From assembly GCA_905221605.1 (NCBI GenBank), contig CAJNDS010000075.1, forward strand, positions 89,501 through 153,500: DNA of 64,000 nucleotides, in the 5' to 3' direction. Below the pieces are notes generated by a model. It was not told where the DNA came from. It saw only the letters and a list, made by a program, of their open reading frames with translations, and did no database searches. The position numbers and the translations under genes are program-made. Positions 1 through 12,000 of the stretch are shown here, in pieces. The stretch comes from Symbiodinium natans. Its lineage: Eukaryota > Sar > Dinophyceae > Suessiales > Symbiodiniaceae. Position 1 is the first letter of the stretch, and each line of letters starts with the position of its first letter.

Positions 1-48
1 CAGTCATATGTGTTAAGGTATTTCAACCCAGCCTTTTCTGTCCCAGAG

Positions 49-3000
49 GTGGACTTGGGTCATGCGCAAAAAGAGGAGGTCAAGCGTTGCTTGGCTGCAC
101 GCAGAGGATTTGGGGTACCATCGGTTCTGGGGAGAACACAGGAGGTTTACCAAGCTGCACACACACAGGCACAGTTTGCCAGGAGGACTCCGGAGTTCGC
201 ATTCCAACTTAGTTCCAGACCTGGTATTTTCGTCAGACTCTTGTGCTCCAGTTTCTCGATTGGAAGGTCCCCGCTCATCCGACCTAAACATTAAGCACCC
301 GAAAGCCAAAACCCCAAACCCCAAACCCCAAAAACCAAACCCCAAACCCCAAACCCCAAACCCCAAACCCCAAACCCCAAACCCCAAACCCCAAACTCCA
401 AACCCCAAACCCTAAACCCTAAACCCTAAACCCTAAACCCCGACCCCCCCTCCCCCCTAGACTGAGGACAGATGTCCGTGCTGACCGGAGTCTCCACGGA
501 GGAGGTGCTCGAGGTGCTCTCTGGGGTCTAGGGTTTAGGGTTTAGGGTTTAGGGTTTAGGGTTTAGGGTGAGCTTGCGAGATCCAGGGTTTCGTTCTTTG
601 GTTAGGGTGTTTAGGAGTAAAGGATGTGGGTGATCGAGACTGAAATCTCACCTACACAATCACACTGCATGTTGTATGGGGGCTTGGCTATTTTTATTTT
701 GGCTTGTTATATGAAGCTCTGAATGCAGAAAAGCAAAGCATGGCAAGGAACGAACCCTACCACCGCAGACTGAAGCCATAAACATACCCAAGCCTCGCAA
801 ACCCTATACACTAAGAGCCTGTGAGGTCAGCGGCAAGACAGGGCAGGGCGTTCCCAGCCTACTGGAGGACGGTGCATCATTTGGATGATCTGGGTATACG
901 GTTGAGTGTGTGGGGCGTCTCCTGGCGCCCCGGCCGGAAATCGGATGCGCAAATGGCCGTTTCACCGAATGAGTGGCCAGCTCCAATCTGTATCCCTCAC
1001 TCCGACATCCTAAGCCCGAGTTCAAGACGTTTGAGAGCTTCACTCCCCAAGCGTCAGAGCACTCCGAGCCCTCAGTTGGAGTCCCCCACGCCGCTCCGGA
1101 GGCCATCATCCACAAGGTGCCGCCACCCCGAGGCCGGGAGCCTCAGAAGCTTGAAGTCAGCGTGTTTTCGGACGGTTTTGGGACGCTTTACTAGTAGACG
1201 CTCCACACATGGCAGCTTTAGGCTTCAGGATTTTGTAGGACCTGCAGCTTCAGGGTTTAAGGTTGGGCTCTTGGGTTTTGGGATCAGCTCGGCTGATTGA
1301 CTGATGAGCTGGTCTGGGTGGGAGGGCTGAGCGTGGTTTGGGACCGAAAAAGCCTGCACACTGGGGCATTGGAAGTGACCGCAGTGGTAGCGAAAGTTCA
1401 GAGTTTGGGAGTCGAGGGTTCGTTTTGCAAACTTCGAAGTGTTGGGTTCCTGTAACGATTCCCAGGACGGAGAGGCGATTGCAGCAACCGTAATGTTGAC
1501 TTCACATTAGTGATTCCCGCCGCAATTGTAAAATCCAGCTGCCGGAACACAGTATTGTAACCCGCCACAATTGTAAAATCCGACCCGGGAAATCCGTTTT
1601 TTACGGGCGTGGTGCTACTACCTAATACTAAAACTAATAGTACGTCCTACCAGGATTTAGGCGAACATTATTGAGGAGGCCTTGGCCGGAGAGATTGATC
1701 AATGAAGGGGGGGGGGGTTTATTAATGCGAAGTCAACATTAAACCGTTCAAGTCCTTACTCCGAAGCCTTCGTTGCCCCCTTCGATCGAAGTCCTTCTTG
1801 ATCCTGTAGCGCTTTAGGAACCCCTTTGCCCCGTCAGGCGAAGTCCGCGCGCCATTCAGAGCCTTGCTTTTCGACGCATATTATGACGGACGCTTGGACT
1901 CAAACCGCCTTCAGGCTTTCCCGCTTGGACTGTGGAGCTTTAAGGATCACAAGCATCGCCCCAAAGATCCTGAATCCTGGACTCGCGGCCAGTCCCAAAC
2001 GTCGCCTTGAAGACCCCAAAGGTTTACAAGAGTTTACAAGCCTGAGCCAAAAAGCCATCCTGCAAGATCTACAACGCCCCGAGGGCCCGAAGCCCTTCAA
2101 TGAGAGGTCGGCGTGGGATGGTCCTGTTGATCGCTATCCATGATGGGGAGCTGAAGAAGGGTAGCAAGATCCACTGCGCCTCGGTGGGCCCTCAGGTTCA
2201 TCTCTTTGATATTCATGAGTTGGAAGTTGGCAAAGACGTTCGTTAGGTATCAGGTCTTGCGGGTGGGCGTTGGGCGTTAAGAGGTCACGGCCAAGGGGTG
2301 CAGGGACGGGGTACTTTCAACCTGTGTGTTTTTTTCGACGATGGCTAGGCCTTCAAGGGCCGCTTTTCTAGGCTTGTAGCAGCAACCAAGGATGGCTTTC
2401 AGCCCTGTATTAGCCCTGAAATGCTGTATGCTGTAGGGCTCAGCGACGGGAAAAAGAAGAGTTCGGGTAAGAGCGACTGCGCCTCCGAGAAGGTTCCTAC
2501 AGCGGCAGGGTCCACCTCGCCATGGTGCCTTGGTCGAGTGTTGAGGTCAGGATGTTGCAGGGAGGAGGGTGAGAGTTTGAGGGCTGGAACGACCGGGAAT
2601 GAGATTCTCTGAGGGGGCCTGTGCCATCACTGTAGCCCTGAAGCCAAATCCCCACCAGCATGCAAGTGAGGCAGGATGAACGGAGTAAACTTCAGGTAGG
2701 CGTGCGACGAAACTCCGCAAGTTCGTGCTGGCTGTGTAGCGGCAAGAAGATGCGACAGAAACTGCTGCGCAAACGCTGGCTTTTCCCACACCGTCAACTT
2801 TTTGAAGGCCCTCCGCGACAACCTGCGCAAGCTGCGATGTTGCCTTAAGAGTCTCTGTAGAGTCTGGGAAGGGGACCAGGACTGGACAAGCTTCGCGCAA
2901 TTTGCGCTGGGAGCGTAGCGGATGCGCCACTGAGCTCCTGCTCCTGTTCTGGAAACTAGGCGATTCAGGAAACCACGGGCTCAGGAACTGCCCGACTCAG

Positions 3001-6000
3001 GAAGCCATGCAGTTCAAAATGCTGCCCGTTTCAGGAAACTAGCTGTTCAGGAAGGCAAGAAACGTTTCGATTCAGGAAGCTGGCCGATTCAGGGCTGAAG
3101 GCTATTCTGCAAGCAGATCTGACGAACAACAATTTAAAATCATGGCTGACCTGTCTGGTGGGGGGTGGGGGTTCGACATGCACAAGCCAGGGCAGCTAGC
3201 TTCATGAATCCGAAGTTGTCGACTCCGTGCTTGGCCTACTTTCCGAAGCCGTGGTTTTCAGGTTCCCGACTCCGCGTGTGGCAGTTTGCAGAATCTGCGG
3301 TTTCCGACTCGGCACGTTGCAAGTTCCTGAAACCTTCGATCCCACCGCCGCTGTACGAATCCAATTGTTACTGTTGCGCGAATCCGAGGCTTCCCGAACG
3401 CACAGTTTCCCCGAATCTGCAGTTTCCCAATCTGCGTTTTCCGGTTTCCCGATTAAGTTTCCCGAGTCCACATTTTTGGTGTCCCGAAACCGCGTTTTCC
3501 AGTTTCCGAATCCGCGGCTGACCAGAAAGAGCAGCTGGTGGGTACCTCAGACGCGGTGAAATACCTCTTGTCTCGAAGCAACCCAAGCAGCCCTTGTCCC
3601 CCCAGCCCGCGGCTCGGGGCTGGGAGTACAAGGTTTCAGGGCCTCAGGCAGTGGAACAACAAAAAGCTCCAATTCCCAGGCCCGAATCCTCTGAATCCTA
3701 AATGGCTTAAATGGCATCACTGAAAGCTGGAGGCCTGAGTGGCACTTCAAGGCTTGCAAGGGCTCCGGAGCTTGAAGAGAAAGGGCTGAGAGCTCGATGA
3801 TCCGGGAGACCCCTAAGAGCCGTAAGACACGGTAAACACCGAAACTCCCTTGAGCCCAACTCACCCGGAGCTTCTCCAGCTCTTTTGGGTTGTGACTTTA
3901 GGGGGGGGATTGTGAAGGGGGAGTGCTTTCTCTGTTGGGTTGCTTGAGGACATCGGCCTCCTCTACCCTGACCTCTGCTCCGTGGACAGCCTCCGGAGTG
4001 GACAGATCGGCTTCATCGTCGTTGGGGCCAAGGAGCCCCTCCCTTTTCGCCGCTTTTTGGTTTTCGAGGCTTCACCCAACAACCGAGTTCTAAGCCATGA
4101 AGCCTTTTCAACCCATTGACCCATTAAACCAGTAACCGACAACCGTAACCAATGAACCCATTCATCCAACCATTTTGCCCCTCTGAATGGGTTGACTCAT
4201 TGACCCACCGCTTTGGCCCTATGACTGGGTTAACATGTGAACCCCAGCAGTGCAATGACAGGGCCCAAATTCCCGTCACGTGGCCCGTCATTTCCTTTCC
4301 TCTGAGAGTAGGAACCCCACAGTGCAGGCACCGTTTTGGGAATACGGGTGAGAACAAAAAAGCCCGGCAACTGAATATTGCGAGCCAACAGCACTCTGCC
4401 TGCTTCGCACCGTCGAATAATTACAAGCGCATGCTCGTTATGTATAGGACAGCTGGCAAACCAAGTAACGCCTCTGGGGGCCTATCTCTGGGCGGTTTTT
4501 TACAGGACCCCAAATCCGACCATTGTTTTGAACTGCAGCCAACATCTTGGTCCTGCACCTCAAGCATCTCGGCTCCTTTTTTCCGGAAGAGGATATTCGC
4601 AGCTTCCGCGTCGGCGAGACGGTGTGGCAGGAAGGTGGGGGACATAGAACTGGGTCGGGTTGGAGGCTGCGGGGTTCGCAGGTACAATCTCAAGCTCATC
4701 TGAACCGCAAGCCCGAAACCCTAAGTTTCGGCGGCTGACCTGCAACAAGCGCAAGTCGACCTCCGATTCCTCGCAATGGTCCTGCCCCCTAAAAGACCTT
4801 AGAAGTCCTGCAGCCTAGACTCCAAGCCCTGAACTTTGAGAAGCCTGAACGCTAGAGCCGCTAGAAGCCCGAACGGCCTGACCAAACCCCTCAAGAAAGC
4901 CAGTGAGACCTCAAAATAAGCAGGTGGCGAGAAGTCCGGGGAGCCTTTCCCCGGCTTCAAGAAGGCCCATCCTATGGTCTATGCCGGCATCTTCCCAGAG
5001 GCGACAGGGGCGGAGGGCCACAACCCCAAGTTCTCCTAAACCCGAATTCATGGGAATGCAGGCCATCTAGGTTCTTTAGGGTCTAGGCTGCTTCTGGGTT
5101 CCTGAAGTCCTGAACTTGAAAACCTTGAAGCTCTCGAAGCCCCTATAGAAAGCCTCACCAGGCCGTGAGCGACGGTGAGAAACTGGAGACAGCCATGCAG
5201 CGCCTCCTTCTCACAGACGCCTCGGTGGAGGCTCCCTGGAATCTGTCTTGGTGTCAGGTCTTGGGCTCGGGGCTTCACTAGAACAATTTGCGTTTCAGGA
5301 CCTTTTGAGTCTTTTTTTTTTTGGGGGGGGGAGGGGGGGGGGTTGGTTGTTTGGGCATTTAGGGGGATGTCGCTGTGATTTTGTCAAGGGTGGGGCAAGT
5401 GCCCTGAGCGCCCTGCAGGCCCGGAGGGACATCTCACCCGTCCTCGGAGCCGGTTTCCGGCGCCTTGGTTTGTTGGCCAGTTTGTTGCGCGCTGTGTTGC
5501 GACTTTTCGTCAAGCGCCTGTGAACCTTGAGATGTGGGTTTCAATCGGCCTGTGAGAGGAAGTATTGATTCTGGCAGCTTCTCAGGGTAAGGTAGAGACT
5601 GCTGCCGTCTGCCAAAAGCCCAACGTGGCTTAGATTCCCGTGAAGCATCATGAAGCGGTGCGCTATATTGACCTGTCTTCTACTGCAGTCATGCAATGCT
5701 GGTGTGGACGAATGCGTTGGCCCACAGCATGCAGTGGAGTTTGAGAAGGTTCTGCAGAGAAAAGGTTGGGGCTGTAAATTGCTTTCAAGTTTCCATAGCT
5801 AGAAAAGCCGATACGGCAGTTTCCCTGTGAAGGATATCAGAAGAGCATGCCTCCGAACTTTGCCAAGCAGAATGTGTCTGTGGATGTTCAGGTCCAGTTC
5901 TTTCTTCAAAGCTTTGATGCCGTGGATGAGCAGCACGAGTCAGTGGCTCTTACCGGGTTTCTGCGAACATGGTGGACGGATTCGAGGTTGGCATTCGCCC

Positions 6001-9000
6001 AGGACCCGGGCAAGGCTTGTGTCCAAGCGCTGACCGTGCCTGACGACATGCTGTGGGGACCGAAGATCTATATCTACAATGCCATTAAGCTAACTTATGA
6101 GAAGAACGGAGCACTTACAACAGTGCATGCGAACGGGACCGTGTTTCATTCTGTGGCCATCCATGGGAGTCTGAAGTGCGCCATGCAGTTCCACCGTATG
6201 CCATATGATTCCCACGGCTGCTTTCTAAAGCTTGGATGCTATTCGGAGACCACTCGCTCCATTCAGATCAGACCTAGGTATGGCTCGGTTCATGACTACA
6301 TGAAGCAGACAGGTTTGGGAGTAGTTGGAGACAAAATGTTTTCACCCACTTGGTTCATTGAGGGAGAGCAATTAATTCGGAGCCCCGGAATCCGGACAGC
6401 CCATTTCTGGCCGGACTTGGGAGGAGACACTGACATCGTCTTCCTCCCTTTCCAGTTTTCACGCCGCCCGGGCTACCTTGTTCGCATGGTCTTGGTGCCA
6501 TCATGGCTGTTCCTGGTTGTCAGCTACACAGGGTTCTTTATAGATCCGGCTTCTGCACCTGCGCGGGCGGCAGTTGCCCTGCTTCCCGTCCTCATTATGC
6601 GCTCATTGCAAGGGTTTGTGTTCTCCAAGCTCCCGCAGGTTGCAACATGCGTGTGGCTCATTGATTACTTGCTGGGCTCGATGATCCTGTGCTGTTATGC
6701 AGCTGTGCACCTAGCTGTTGTGCAGCTCCTCTTAGGTTTGGAGGGCAGAGCGGCGGAGAATTTGAAGCGGCTACAGAATGTTGAAGATACGGCTCGAAAG
6801 CTCATTGACAAGTCTAACAAGGACAAAAAGTTCGTTGCCACCTTGCTTAGTGAATACACTCCGACGCCGCACCTTGGAACCTTGGTGTCTTACCTGGCAA
6901 GAAAGAGAGAAGACCGAGCTCCAGAAAGCGAGACGCAAGGACGTAGGAGAGCCTTCAGCGAGGTGGCTGAAGAAGCCGCAGCGATAGGCAAGAAGGACAA
7001 AGCTGGGGAAGACGCCGCACAGTCTCTGCTGAGGAGTGAAAGTCCGACCCGGACGCTTGAGAGCGTCTCCATGCCAGAGCAAGTGGATGAACACTTTGCC
7101 CTCCATGTCCAGCGCAACAGCGCGCACTCTCCCATTGCACAGAATGCAACGACCGAGGGTGACTTGGAAGTTATACGCTACCTTCTTTCCTTATGGACAG
7201 ACGAGGTGCCGGAACCGACAGCCACACCGGAGATGCTTCGAAGAGTCATGACAAGGTTCGGTATCTACATGACGGTGCCCGATGCTGCAAAAATCATGTG
7301 CATGTTCCTCCGCGATAAGGGCTTCGATACACTGGACGATATCAGCAGAGTACGCATCATCTTTTCGCTGTTCATGGAACTGATGTTGGATATAGAAAAA
7401 TACAGAGTGGCTGTGAGGCCCCTGCGTTGGTACCAAGTACCGCTTTCACAAGGGGTTCCTTGGTCCATGAGGCTAGATGTTGGCATGCGCATGCTTTTCC
7501 CTTTCTGCGTGGCTCTCCATGCCGCGATCTCAATTGCTCTCATAGACATTTACCCCGAGAATCCCGAAGTGGGTCTCGTGGCAGACCTGAGGAGTGTAAT
7601 GCAGTGGCAATGACCGCCCGTTTTCACCGCCGGTTTCAGTTGGCCACTCTTGGCAAGGCGCGGAGGAACCTTGGATCCGCCCTGCAGAGAGGACAAACAT
7701 GGGAGCCACCCCCTTGCACAGAGGCTGCATCTCCACGTAAACCCTTAACCCGAAACCCGAAACCCTAAACCCTAAACCCTGCACCATGTCGATCCGTGAT
7801 TCAAAACCCCCCTAAGACCTTCGACCAACCCTATGCCGAAGTCTTAAGGGGGTTTATGGGGACGGGCTTCGGGTTCAGGGTACGTGCATGCTGTTCGTAG
7901 ACTGTAGCACGTACGTCCACACCAGCTTGAGTATAAGTTGGCACAGGCCCAAAGCTTCATAAGTCCTGGACGTCCTAGACCCCTATGCCTGCAACTTGAC
8001 CCCCGATCCCTCAAATCCCGAAAGCCCGGAAGCCGCCAAAGCCTTGTGCTTACTCACAAAACGCTGACATGCCCCGAAATCTGCAAGGTGCGGCTTCCTC
8101 GGCCTTTTGCACCTGGATGTCTTCCGGCAGCGCCTCTCCAAGGAATACGGCGGCTTGGCCCAATCTGGGTTTTGAGGTGTTTGGGCTTCGCTAGGTGGCC
8201 TTCGCCACTCGTCATAGGAATCTACTCCTGACATACGGGCGGACTCGTTGCGGCAACGGCTGGTAGCCAGGCGGACGCTGCGTGCATTGCTAGTAGCTGG
8301 TGGGGTTTGTGGTGTCCCGGTCACTGCTCCGGCTCTACGCACGCTTCGCCACCGCTCTGCGCCTCTCTTCGGGTTTCTCTGTTCCCTCTTCTTCTGCTTC
8401 TGCGTCTTCTTTCGAGCAGTTTCGACGCGCCCTTCTCCAGGCTCTTGAGGCCGCGACGCACCGATCGTCTGGTGCCTCCTCCATTCGCGTCCGGCGCTGC
8501 ACGGGCCAGCCTAAGCTTCCCTTCGCCGTTTCGCCATCTGAGGCCTTCCTTGTTTCTTCGTGAGTAGGCCGCATCGCAAAGCCCTCGTGGTTCTAGTTGG
8601 GCCTCCACGCCCTGTAGCCACGTTTTCGTCCTCTCAGGATTGTTTCTTGTCTTTGATGAAGACTTGCGTGGCCACGGCCTCCTCTTGCCTTTGCTCACTT
8701 GCACCCGGTGGAGCTACATGGTTGCTGACGGTCTCTGAAGACAGCGAGTTGGTGCGACGGACCTCGGTGCAAATGTGACATTGCGTTGGCACCTCTCCTT
8801 CCTCTGCAAGAACTCCACCGTAGACATTTCAGCTATAGCAGAAACCGATGTCTGGTACCTCTATTCACGGTGAAAGCAACACCTGGTGAGAATTGCTAGG
8901 GAGGCATGACGAGCACTTTTCGACAAAGAGGGCGTCAAGCGTCTGAAGCGGAGCAGGGCGAGAACTCAGGACACTCAAAGAAATCATTTGGTTTCATGCG

Positions 9001-12000
9001 CTGCTTGTTACTTTTACAAAACAAGCGTAGCAAAGTCTTGGCTGTCTCATGGCTTTCCACTCTGCGAGATGTCCGAATACCGCATGGGCTGCTCTTCCCC
9101 TCCAATGCCGAAGTTCTTCTTTGAACAAGGGACCCCTTATCATCCTGTAAACATCCTTGGGTTGCCCAACTGTGGTTCAAACTCAGGTGTGGATGTCCTG
9201 GCGACGTCCCCCACGGTGCCATACCACCTGAAACTGAGCAATGGCAAGGAGGCAGCCGCCACCCAGAACTAGGGCTGAGGCTTTCCTTGGGCTTAGGGTT
9301 TGGAGTCGAGGCTTCGATGACAATTTAGACCTCGCACTCCCGCCCCTTTTTCCTCCCTCAACTAGCTTTCTTTTCGAGGTGGTGGTTGAGCATGCTGGGG
9401 ACTTTCCTTCACCGCCGGCGATGCCACCGAAAGAAGTGGAGGAGGGACTTCTGCAGTAAGATGCAAATTTGACAGCAATCCTTCGGGTTAGTCTAGGCCC
9501 TGGAGCCGTTCTTGCCATCGATGTCCTAGGAGCCATTGGTGATTGCCACCGTTGCCGCAGCCTGGGTGTGTATGCAGAAAATGTCGGCGCCACAATGAGC
9601 CAGCCGGATGGGTCGCAGGGTCTCAGCCTTGAAAAAGTTATCACCCATAGCACAAATGGGGCTCCTAAGACTAACCCTGACGAGCTTACTCAATCTGAGA
9701 GATATTAAAGATTAGGTCCTTATTCTTGGTCACTTTTTCTTTCATTCACAGGAGTTTCTCTGGTCGTTCTACTGTTTTTGTGTTTAGTCCATCGGTTGTT
9801 TTTCTCCAAAGTCTCTGTTCTCCCGTTATTCTCCTCGCGGCTATCCTTTGTTTGCTAGTCGCTTCCCACCTCTCCAGCCCCCTTCCACCTATTGCACCCA
9901 GACCCGCACCACACACCCTCACCTACCCCCCCCCCCCACCCCCGCTCACCTACACCATCAGAAACCCGCCCGAGCCGACACCAGCGACATCCACTGCACC
10001 CAAGCCCACACTCAAGCCAAGCACACGCACACGCCACCATGCACACCATGCCTGCGTGCGCACTCACCACGCACCAAAAGCACTCACACCAGGCACCAAA
10101 AACACTCTATGATTTCTTGGCCACTCCTATGTCAAGTGCCGCGCGCCTTCAAAGCTTGCTTTTGGGGTGGAAGTTGACATGTTGGGCAGCGTGCCTTGAA
10201 AAGCAATTGCCAGGCTGCTGGCAGGGGCGCAGTAAGCATATGACCGAATAAGCATAAGGGGAGGTGTAGCATGCGCTGCACAATCCCAAAAGCAGACCGA
10301 CTTGGCAAATGCACTGCAGATGGCAGGCTGTTCAGGTGTTCATTACCAGCATGGGCTTTGGGTTTAAAGTCAACCCCTCCCGGCCCCCTCTCAGCTCGAG
10401 ACAAAAAGTGGGCTTTGACAAAAGCTTTGGGCGGTTTATACCCCAGCATGAGACGGTGTACCCGGACTGGGCCAGGCCGGACCCCCCTCCCCATGGCGTT
10501 TAAAGTTTGCATTCGACTGTATCTCATATGTGGACCAATGCACACCGGGTGATAAACGGCGCATGTGGGAAGAGCCCAGCTCGGACCCCCTGCCCCCTGT
10601 ATGCCTCTGGCTGCGACGTGCGGGGACTTCCAAAAGCCCCCCAGCGAGGTCCTGCCTCGAGAGCTGACGCCCGGCATCCAGCAGCTCTGCCTGGACCGGC
10701 GTGGGGAGGCCGCAAGAGAAGGGCTCGCGCTTGTGTGGCGTGTGAACCGAGAACATTGTGTGTTATGTGTATATATACGTGCGTCTGTGTGTGTGTGTGT
10801 GTGTCAATCTTTAGCCGGGCTTTGGGAGCTTTGAGGGTCTTGGGCATTGAGGCAGCGTTGCTCTCAGACTCTTGAATTCACAAAACAACAACCCCAAAGC
10901 CCCTAAAACTCCCTCCACCCCGTGCCGCTGCTGCTCCGCGCACTGTGCCCAGGAGCTCTCTGCCGCTGCCTTAGAGGTTTCGGAGCAAATCTACGCATTC
11001 TGGACCTCAAGGTTGTTTTTAAGCATGGCTAGAGTAGTGCCAGCATCGGCAGCATGCCCATCATGCCCTCTCGTCTCCTTAACGAACGAAGCTCTGAGGA
11101 ACACACTGCTGGCACCGGTTGCCGGTTCCTTGCCCAAAGTTTTTCGCATCGCTCGAGTCGACCCGCCCTCTTGCTATTTTGCCCATGACACATGCGATGA
11201 GCGAATAAAAGACCATGTGTGCACATTACCTAGAATATTCTAGGCGCTCCATTCGCTTTCTCCCACTTTCTCTCAGTCGTTTATGCGGGCTTTTCTAAGG
11301 GATCAAAAGAGCGCATGAAAAGCCCATGTGTATGAATAGCTCGAGCGCCCAAGCGGTGTGTTTGCGCTCACACATGTTATTGGGCATCTATTGGGCTCTT
11401 GAATGCAGCATAAAAAGCCATATGAAAACGCTAGAAGCCCTTGCATAACACCATTTTTGTTAGTGTGCGCAAGCTCACCTTAATGCCATTTTCCACGGTT
11501 AACCCTGCCTTGTCCTAGCCAACGAAGTGTCTGATGGAAAAGACGAGGGTTAGTTCACCCCGAGCGCTGGACCCTCAGTACTGGCTCATGAGGGTGCGAT
11601 TTCTACGCTGGGTTCATGGGTAGACAGGCGACTCGCGAAATCAAGTGTCTGGTGGAAATTGTACTAGATCTGACGGCAGAACTGCAAGTTGCTACCCAGC
11701 ACTTGGACTGGCAAGGCCCAACACAGAATCAACGCCCCGCGTCCTTAAGAGCCTCTCTTCAAGAAAGCTGCTTGATGTTGCGCAGCTCGTGCACACGGTG
11801 AGCTGCAATGCCGGGAGGGGCTCCACTCCCAGGGAGGCCAAGGCCTGGAACGCATTTGCAGTCGGACCATGGCAACTCTCCTCTGTCTTGCAGAGATGGC
11901 AGTCACGAAGTCTGCGCCCGATGCATCCTCTGGCTTTGGCAGAACGGTAACTCCATGCACGGGAAGGTTACTCTCCTGGTGGAGCTCCGTCATGCTGCTG

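Noticed and set aside
303..570. A real chromosome end
   Set aside because: The heptamers are interstitial, change orientation around a GUF1 exon, and are followed by the rest of that gene.
5521..5650. Possible spliced-leader relic upstream of the channel gene, expected for a retroposed mRNA
   Set aside because: I looked for the dinoflagellate leader 3' end (tttggctcaag) and did not find it; only ordinary AG sites are present.
8321..8704. 127-residue basic minus-strand ORF
   Set aside because: It lies in a GUF1 intron and has skewed Arg-rich composition from C/T-rich + strand sequence, with no recognisable motif.
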